This document shows positions 41,156 to 46,445 of a DNA stretch of 46,445 nucleotides, one piece after another. The stretch's first letter is position 1. The number at the start of each line of letters is the position of its first letter. The notes below the pieces were generated by a model. The model made no database searches. It was not told the DNA's origin and worked only from the letters and a program-made list of their open reading frames with translations. Made by a program: the position numbers and the translations under genes. The stretch lies in the NCBI GenBank assembly GCA_018711305.1, contig DVIL01000064.1, positions 1 through 46,445 on the forward strand, written 5' to 3'. This stretch comes from Candidatus Coprenecus stercorigallinarum (GTDB lineage Bacteria; Bacteroidota; Bacteroidia; Bacteroidales; UBA932).

Positions 41156-43489
41156 CTAGTCCTTGCGGAGGGCTGTGGACGGATTGGTGTTCATCAGCTG
41201 TACGGCCCGATACGTGATGGTCACGACGGCTATGGCCGCCACAATCAGCAGGGCCAGCAGGTAGATCCACCAGTAGTTGCCGATACGGTAGCTGTAGGTC
41301 TGCAGCCAGCGTCCTGTGAAGGTATATATCAGAGGTACGGCAATGACGGCCGCGATGAGGGAGGCCGACAGGAAGCTGACGAGGGTATGGGTGTATATCT
41401 CGCCCCGGGGGCAGCCCATGATCTTGCGTATGGCCGCGCTCCTGGCCCTCTGGCGGGCGTAGTAGGTGCTCATGGCGACCATGGCCATGACCGTCAGGAC
41501 GATGGTGAGCATGGCGAAGATGCCTGTAAGTTTGAGGCTGCGGTTCTCTGCGGTATATGTCTGGCGGTATATGTTCTCGTAGGTATCGACGTTCACTTTC
41601 AGTTCCGGCTTTTCCGCTGCGTAGAATTCGCTGATGGCACGGACGGCATCGTCCGGGTTGCCGTTGGCTTTCACCACCAGTGAACGCATGTTGCCGAGCT
41701 GCTCCGGTCGGGAGGGCTGTACGGCCCATAGCAGCAGGTCGTTGTCAGTGGAGTTGGCATTGCCCATCCACAGGTCGTCTATGATGCCGCAGACATCGAT
41801 GGCACCCAGGTCGTATTCGAACAGTGTCGCATCCATATCCAGGCCTAATGCTGTGGCCGTCCTGCGGGTGAAATAGAAAGTGTCTGGCAGAGGGTCCGAA
41901 TTCTGGCTGAGAACCTTTACCCCGAGCAGTCTCATGGCCGTGGTGTCCCCGTCAAACAGGATTACCGCATACCGGTTGCCATTGAGTTCCATTCCCCAGC
42001 TGGATCTGGTGTTCCCGGCAGGGCATCCCTGTATCAGACCGACATCCGCCACGCACGGCAGGGATTTCAGCCTGTCTATGAGAAAATCATCTAAATCCTG
42101 GGTATTGGTTGCAGTTACATTGACAAGTGAGTCCCGGACATAACCCATGGGCTTCTCCACCATGTGGCGGAGCTGGAGGAACATAGCTATGGCAATGGCT
42201 ACGGCTCCTATGGCGGTGACGTTCTGCACCACGAGGAATATCCGTCCGAGTATCATCTTGCTGGCCTTGGTGAACTCTCCCCGGACTATGTCAAGCGGCC
42301 TGTAGCGGGAAACCATCAGGGCCGGTATGATACCGGACAGGACGGAGAGCAGCACTATGACTCCGGCCCACATTGCGGCAGTCCCCCAGGTAAGGGACGA
42401 CAGCGGGCTGTAGGTCTTGCCTATGAGGGTGCTGAACCAGGGCGCGGTAGCCTCGGCCAGCAGGAAACCGAGAATGAACGATACGGCAGTCACGGCGAAG
42501 GACTCTCCGATATAGCGCAGTACGATGCCTCCGCGGGAGGAGCCTATCAGCCTGCGGGTGGCCATCTCCTTTACCCTGAATCCGACCTGGGCGGTGGTGA
42601 GGGAGATATAGTTGAGCAGGGCAAATACCAGCAGCAGCACTCCGGCAGCGGTGAAGAGCCGCAACATGTCCCGGTTGACAATGTTCTCGAAGGGAAAGGG
42701 GAAGGAGGAGCCTATACCATAGTGTATCTCCTTGAACGGTATAAGGTTGTATTCGGAGCAGATACCGGACATATACAGCGCGTCGCTTTCCTTCAGGATA
42801 TCGAGTATCCCGCTGGAAATGGCGTGGATATCGGCTTCCGGCCTGATTTTATATAAGGTAGCTGTGGTGCCGTTGCCGTTGCGGGTGATGTACGGTGCGT
42901 GCCTCTCCAGCATTTCCAGCCTGTATATCATGTCGCACTGCGGCAGTACCGTCCGCTCCATATCCTCGAAGATGCCTGTGACAATCAGGCTGGTCGTTCC
43001 ATTGTCTATCGTGATATCCAGTGTATTGCCTATGGCATTGCCTTCCGGAAACCACTTGTCGGCGAATGACTGCGAGATAATGACGGAACTGATGGTCTCG
43101 AGTACACTGTTCCTGTCCCCGACGGCCATGGGTATGGGGATGAGGGACATGAAGCTGGAGTCTACGCACAGGGCATTCTGGGGCATAGTCTCATCGCCTA
43201 TGGTAACGCTCTGCTCCATCCCGCTGAGGGATTTGAGGCCTATAAGGCGGCAGATGGCCTCGACATCCGGATAGCGGCCTTCCACCGAGCCTTTGATGGT
43301 GCCGCTGAGACCGAAGAACTCGGAATCCGAGCCGACGTACACATCGTCACCGACGAAAGTGTCGTAACTGCTCTCCTGAGTCACGTATGTACCTATGAAA
43401 ACGATAAAGGCAAGGGCAATGGCCATACCTGCCACCTCTATCACCGTGTAGAGGCGGTTGCGGGAGATGAATCTGAGGAATGATTTCAT
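41156..43489 (-). CDS. FtsX/MacB-type ABC transporter permease, third family member
   Basis: A 777-aa permease with the same long layout as those at 17295 and 20672: N-terminal helix (MKSFLRFISRNRLYTVIEVAG), periplasmic domain, helices around 275-440 with VGFRVKEMATRRLIGSSRGG, second periplasmic domain and C-terminal FtsX block (ARSAAIRKIMGCPRGE). It is clearly more distant from the other two than they are from each other. No ATPase is encoded nearby. A 12-bp perfect inverted repeat upstream (43527-43561) is a likely operator. Confidence 0.9.
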   Translation of the reverse strand: MKSFLRFISRNRLYTVIEVAGMAIALAFIVFIGTYVTQESSYDTFVGDDVYVGSDSEFFGLSGTIKGSVEGRYPDVEAICRLIGLKSLSGMEQSVTIGDETMPQNALCVDSSFMSLIPIPMAVGDRNSVLETISSVIISQSFADKWFPEGNAIGNTLDITIDNGTTSLIVTGIFEDMERTVLPQCDMIYRLEMLERHAPYITRNGNGTTATLYKIRPEADIHAISSGILDILKESDALYMSGICSEYNLIPFKEIHYGIGSSFPFPFENIVNRDMLRLFTAAGVLLLVFALLNYISLTTAQVGFRVKEMATRRLIGSSRGGIVLRYIGESFAVTAVSFILGFLLAEATAPWFSTLIGKTYSPLSSLTWGTAAMWAGVIVLLSVLSGIIPALMVSRYRPLDIVRGEFTKASKMILGRIFLVVQNVTAIGAVAIAIAMFLQLRHMVEKPMGYVRDSLVNVTATNTQDLDDFLIDRLKSLPCVADVGLIQGCPAGNTRSSWGMELNGNRYAVILFDGDTTAMRLLGVKVLSQNSDPLPDTFYFTRRTATALGLDMDATLFEYDLGAIDVCGIIDDLWMGNANSTDNDLLLWAVQPSRPEQLGNMRSLVVKANGNPDDAVRAISEFYAAEKPELKVNVDTYENIYRQTYTAENRSLKLTGIFAMLTIVLTVMAMVAMSTYYARQRARSAAIRKIMGCPRGEIYTHTLVSFLSASLIAAVIAVPLIYTFTGRWLQTYSYRIGNYWWIYLLALLIVAAIAVVTITYRAVQLMNTNPSTALRKD

Positions 43490-43673
43490 ATTGGTCGGTA
43501 TAATATCGTTCCTTTATATAACCAAAATTGTGCCATAATTGTTAATCGATTATGGCACAATAATTTAGTAAAATCTTTAAAATCGGTAGCTGTTAAAAAA
43601 TCATACAGAAAGTGTCTAATTTTTTGAAAATTGTAAAGAAATCATACAGTACATCAGCCGGTCCATGACCTGC
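43490..43673. promoter_or_regulatory. Upstream region of the third permease with a strong dyad
   Basis: ATTGTGCCATAA (43527-43538), 11 bases, TTATGGCACAAT (43550-43561): a perfect 12-bp inverted repeat 38-72 bp before the ATG, fitting a dimeric repressor or activator. Further up, AAATCATACAG occurs twice (43598-43608 and 43640-43650). No clear TAnnTTTG box is visible. Confidence 0.6.
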
Positions 43674-43815
43674 GTGTAAAAACATACGTCTGAAAAGACT
43701 AGCCGCCCTCGGCTCAAGAGGGAGGGACCCGTTGTCGAGTGTCACCGAGTTACGAAGTAACGAGCTGACACTCACAATGGGAGGGCCTGGTCTTTTCAGA
43801 CGTATGTTTTTACAC
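43674..43815 (+). repeat. Long-arm palindromic element, copy D
   Basis: 142-bp element with a perfect 25-bp inverted repeat (43674-43698 and 43791-43815). Core: AGCC/GGCT stem (43701-43704/43711-43714), loop CCCTC (43706-43710) able to pair with GAGGG (43718-43722), GGGAGGGACCCG, hairpin GAGTGTCA/TGACACTC topped by GTTAC-gaa-GTAAC, and GGGAGGG. The GCGC hairpin of copies A and C is absent. It begins 17 bp downstream of the stop of the nitroreductase-like gene, with the core in opposite orientation to that gene. Confidence 0.85.
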
Positions 43816-43832
43816 ACTAAAGGCTTGTTCGT

Positions 43833-44456
43833 CTACCTGTAGATAATCTTTTCTGGATCCCATTTGTCCTTGGGCTCGGGATTGTCGGCAGGCCAACCTA
43901 TGGGTATGACGCAGAACGGGACATGGCTGTCCTCCATTTCAAGGATACGGGAGACATCGGCTATGCGCTCGCGGATAGGGTAGACCCCGGTCCATACCGC
44001 TCCAAGTCCCATGGCATGTGCTGCCAGCAGGATATTTTCGGAAGCGGCCGAGAGGTCCTGCACCCAGTACGTCATACCTTCCCCGCTCAGGAACCTGTCC
44101 CGGTCTCCGCACGGTACGATCAGTACGGCGGCATCGGCTGCCATTTTGGCGTAGGGCAGCACCTCCGCAAGGGATCGCATCAGTTCCTTGTCGCGAACCA
44201 CGTAGAAGGTCCACGGCTGTGTGTTCATGGCGGTCGGGGCTGCCATGCCGGCCTTGAGCAGGGCCGTTACGGTCTCGTCACCGACCGGCTCGGAGGTATA
44301 GGCGCGGATGCTGGTGCGTGAAGCGATATTCTCCAGTACAGCGGAGGATGTGTCGCTGCCGCTGTTTCCGTCAGAGGCGCTGATCCACAGGGCTACGGCC
44401 AGTACGGCGCAGCTCAGGGCAATGAGCGTCAGGGGAATGTAGAGTCTTGATTTCAT
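43833..44456 (-). CDS. Nitroreductase-family flavoprotein with N-terminal membrane anchor
   Basis: A 207-aa protein: hydrophobic segment at residues 5-27 (YIPLTLIALSCAVLAVALWI), a Ser/Gly-rich linker, then a nitroreductase domain (ASRTSIRAYTSEPVGDE, AGMAAPTAMNTQPWTFYVVR, AAHAMGLGAVWTGVYP, IPIGWP) with the usual FMN-binding pattern. The family reduces nitro compounds, quinones or flavins with NAD(P)H in the cytoplasm. The segment at the start resembles a lipoprotein or uncleaved signal (LSCAVLA has a possible lipobox), so the domain would face the periplasm, where the electron donor is unclear. 17 bp after GH97. Confidence 0.85.
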   Translation of the reverse strand: MKSRLYIPLTLIALSCAVLAVALWISASDGNSGSDTSSAVLENIASRTSIRAYTSEPVGDETVTALLKAGMAAPTAMNTQPWTFYVVRDKELMRSLAEVLPYAKMAADAAVLIVPCGDRDRFLSGEGMTYWVQDLSAASENILLAAHAMGLGAVWTGVYPIRERIADVSRILEMEDSHVPFCVIPIGWPADNPEPKDKWDPEKIIYR

Positions 44457-44473
44457 GCAGGTCTGTTTTTGAT

Positions 44474-46445
44474 TTATTTTCTCTCAATGATGGCAGCGAA
44501 TCCTCCGCCGGGTGCGGCCTCGATCTCAAGGCTCTGGCCGGAGTGCAGTCCTGAAGTCACGATTACGTAGTCTTCACCTACGGTAGCGGCGTTCACGCCG
44601 TCGCGGAAGACAGTAATGGTATAGTCCCCCTCTGGCAGCTGCGGGGTAAGGGTCATGGTCATGCCCTCAGTTCCCGTGATGCCTCCGATGTACCAGCGGT
44701 CACCGGCACGTCTCTGGGTTATGATGTATTTGCCTATCTCTCCTGCAAGGACTCTTGTCTCATCGTAGACGGTGGGTATGGCAGAAATGAAATCTGTGGT
44801 CTCCTGTTCTTTCATGTAGTCGCTGGGAGAGTCGCAAAGCATGGTAAGCGGAGAGTCGAATATGGCGTACAGCGCAACCTGATGGGCTCTCGTTCCCTGG
44901 CTCATAGGGTGGCTGTATATGGGGGCGAAATTTTTCATCGGGGCATTGCGCAGGGCTCCCTGGGTGTAGTCCACCGGTCCGGCGGCCATGCGGATATAGG
45001 GGAAGGTCACATCGTATGTCAGGATGTCCTCCTCTGACCATTTCATCTGCTCGAGACCCCATACGCCCTCGTAATTGAGCAGGTTGGGCCATGTGCGGTT
45101 AAGTCCGGTGGGCTTGTACATGCCGTGCAGGTCTATTGTCAGATGATATTTTGCAGCCGTTTCGAGGATGCGGTAGTTCATTTCCACCACTTCCTGGTCG
45201 TCGCGGTCCATGAAGTCTACCTTGAATCCGCTGATTCCCATTGCGGAGTATGTGCTGCAGGCCTCTTCCAGCTTGTCGTCCAGGACATATCCTACTGCCC
45301 AGAGTATCACTCCCACACCCTTGGACCGGCCGTAGCGGGCCACTTCCTCCACGTCGAATTCGGGTATGGCCTTCATGATGTCGCCTCCTGTGCGGGGGGA
45401 CCATCCTTCATCCACGACCACGTACTCGAGTCCGTTTGCGGCCGCGAAATCTATCATGTATTTATAGGACTCGGTGTTGATGCCGGCCTTGAAGTCCACG
45501 TTGTGGAATCCCCAGTCGTTCCACCATTCCCATGCGGCCTGGCCGGGACGTATCCACGAGATGTCCTCTATGCGGCTGGGTGAGCCGAGCAGCCATACGA
45601 GATTGTTTACAGGCAGATCGGTGTCATTTTCTGCCACGGATATGATTCTCCACGGATAGGTCCTGGTGCCGGAAGTGACGGCCAGGGTGTCGGAGTTGCG
45701 CAGTATCCTTTCCTGGCATCTGTAGCCGTCCACGTAGGTGGTGGGCCGTCCGGCGAAGACTCCGTGCAGGGTGCTGCCTTCTCCGTCAAGGAACATACCG
45801 GGGTACGACTCCAGGTCAGATTCGGTTATGAGTACCTTGGCTCCGGAGCCGAGCTCCACGAGCATGGGAGTGATGGACAGGCGTCCGGTCTCGAATCCGC
45901 TCAGGGGCGAGACGGTGTACTGACTCTCGAAGGAGGTCTGGAAAGGATTCTTGGTGTTGGCACTGTAGGGTATCCAGGCCTGGTAGTCCTGGTCAAAACG
46001 GAAAACGGCCTCCTCTCCGACAACTGTGACGCTGTCCTTGAGCGTGGTAGCGAAGCGGTAGGCTGCGCCTTCATTGTAGGCTCTGAACTCCAGGGAGAAG
46101 CCTGCTCTCGGGAAAGTCAGGGTCAACGCATTGTAGCTCTCCTCAATACGGCTTTGCCGGTAGAGCGGAGTGTCCACGGAATCCCTTACGGATGAAGTCC
46201 TGAAGCGTACGGAGGAAAGGTTGTCATGTCCCAGTACCCTGCCGTCAGAAAGGGTCATGGAGACCGGTGAAGGCAGAATGAAGGTGTGTCCGTCAAATGC
46301 TACACTGTATGAGACAGAGTCACTTACCTCTACTGTCAGAGCCAGTCTGCCGTCTGGAGACTGGACAGTGCGGGTCTTGGGTGCGGCAAAAAGCACCTGG
46401 GCCGAGATGAGGACAATCACGGCCGATGTGAGAAATCTTAAATTC
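44474..46445 (-). CDS. GH97-family glycoside hydrolase, 5' end off the window
   Basis: At least 656 codons. The frame stays open to the window edge, and upstream of the GTG at 46420 it reads NLRFLTSA, completing a signal peptide (NLRFLTSAVIVLISAQVLFA); the true start is therefore probably a few bases outside. N-terminal beta-sandwich, then a TIM barrel (about 280-560) with WEWWNDWGFHNVDFKAGINT, YVVVDEGWSP and GISGFKVDFMDRDDQ, and a short C-terminal sandwich. GH97 includes inverting alpha-glucosidases (SusB) and retaining alpha-galactosidases; the Asp in KVDFM suggests the retaining type, with moderate certainty. Periplasmic. Confidence 0.9.
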   Translation of the reverse strand, partial: NLRFLTSAVIVLISAQVLFAAPKTRTVQSPDGRLALTVEVSDSVSYSVAFDGHTFILPSPVSMTLSDGRVLGHDNLSSVRFRTSSVRDSVDTPLYRQSRIEESYNALTLTFPRAGFSLEFRAYNEGAAYRFATTLKDSVTVVGEEAVFRFDQDYQAWIPYSANTKNPFQTSFESQYTVSPLSGFETGRLSITPMLVELGSGAKVLITESDLESYPGMFLDGEGSTLHGVFAGRPTTYVDGYRCQERILRNSDTLAVTSGTRTYPWRIISVAENDTDLPVNNLVWLLGSPSRIEDISWIRPGQAAWEWWNDWGFHNVDFKAGINTESYKYMIDFAAANGLEYVVVDEGWSPRTGGDIMKAIPEFDVEEVARYGRSKGVGVILWAVGYVLDDKLEEACSTYSAMGISGFKVDFMDRDDQEVVEMNYRILETAAKYHLTIDLHGMYKPTGLNRTWPNLLNYEGVWGLEQMKWSEEDILTYDVTFPYIRMAAGPVDYTQGALRNAPMKNFAPIYSHPMSQGTRAHQVALYAIFDSPLTMLCDSPSDYMKEQETTDFISAIPTVYDETRVLAGEIGKYIITQRRAGDRWYIGGITGTEGMTMTLTPQLPEGDYTITVFRDGVNAATVGEDYVIVTSGLHSGQSLEIEAAPGGGFAAIIERK

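Overview
The window is chromosomal DNA of a member of the Bacteroidales, probably a gut species. I lean towards Rikenellaceae/Alistipes-like, at low confidence, because there is no rRNA marker. The evidence is promoters of the Bacteroidetes type (TTTG or TTG, about 20 nt, then TAnnTTTG) in front of many genes, and typical families: NigD-like lipoprotein, GH97 glycosidase, BtuG-type beta-propeller, DUF4988/DUF4465 and PKD surface lipoproteins, and long two-domain FtsX permeases. Most of the region is densely packed housekeeping DNA; the accessory interest lies in the intergenic stretches and in 24.9-44 kb.

Layout. 0-3.8 kb (minus): TldE (cut by the window edge)/TldD, a zeta-like P-loop protein with a 51-aa partner, and a TIGR02757 protein. 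3.8-9.9 kb (plus): GlcNAc-kinase-like ATPase, recR, mntP, corA, a short-form S-adenosylhomocysteinase and an atypical tryptophanase-family lyase. 9.9-15.2 kb: NigD-like lipoprotein (minus), then rpsA-rnz-S41 protease (plus). 15.2-23.0 kb (minus): mltG, a GH73/LysM hydrolase, and two paralogous FtsX permeases flanking a membrane-anchored regulator. 23.5-29.3 kb: cdd, a DUF3298 lipoprotein, the SRP RNA, mnmA, a GT39-type transferase and a LOG-family gene. 29.7-41.0 kb: a short UvrA-like ATPase, a PIN toxin/antitoxin pair, a mosaic pseudogene, then a cobalamin riboswitch driving a four-gene B12 uptake operon, a deleted toxin-antitoxin remnant and a zinc metallopeptidase. 41.1-46.4 kb (minus): a third FtsX permease, an exported nitroreductase-like protein and a GH97 glycosidase (5' end off the window).

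Most striking signal. Four intergenic elements (5861-6027, 25067-25165, 29335-29461, 43674-43815) share a conserved core (GGGAGGGRCCCG ... GGGAGGG). Each is enclosed by long inverted arms of 25-30 bp whose sequence differs completely between copies but is perfectly, or nearly, self-complementary within a copy. Inside the core, a short stem-loop whose loop pairs with downstream sequence (a pseudoknot) and two internal hairpins change in a compensatory way between copies. This is the signature of a selected folded RNA or single-stranded DNA and is the best candidate here for an undescribed system. A second, 40-bp palindrome family has three copies (29481, 29587, 41101).

A further notable point is a fossil at 32713-32928: the 3' end of the metallopeptidase gene (normally at 40.4 kb) is joined to the 3' end of the uvrA-like gene (normally at 31.6 kb) through a shared 12-bp sequence. 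That is the junction expected from a tandem duplication of the whole intervening B12 operon, followed by loss of one copy.
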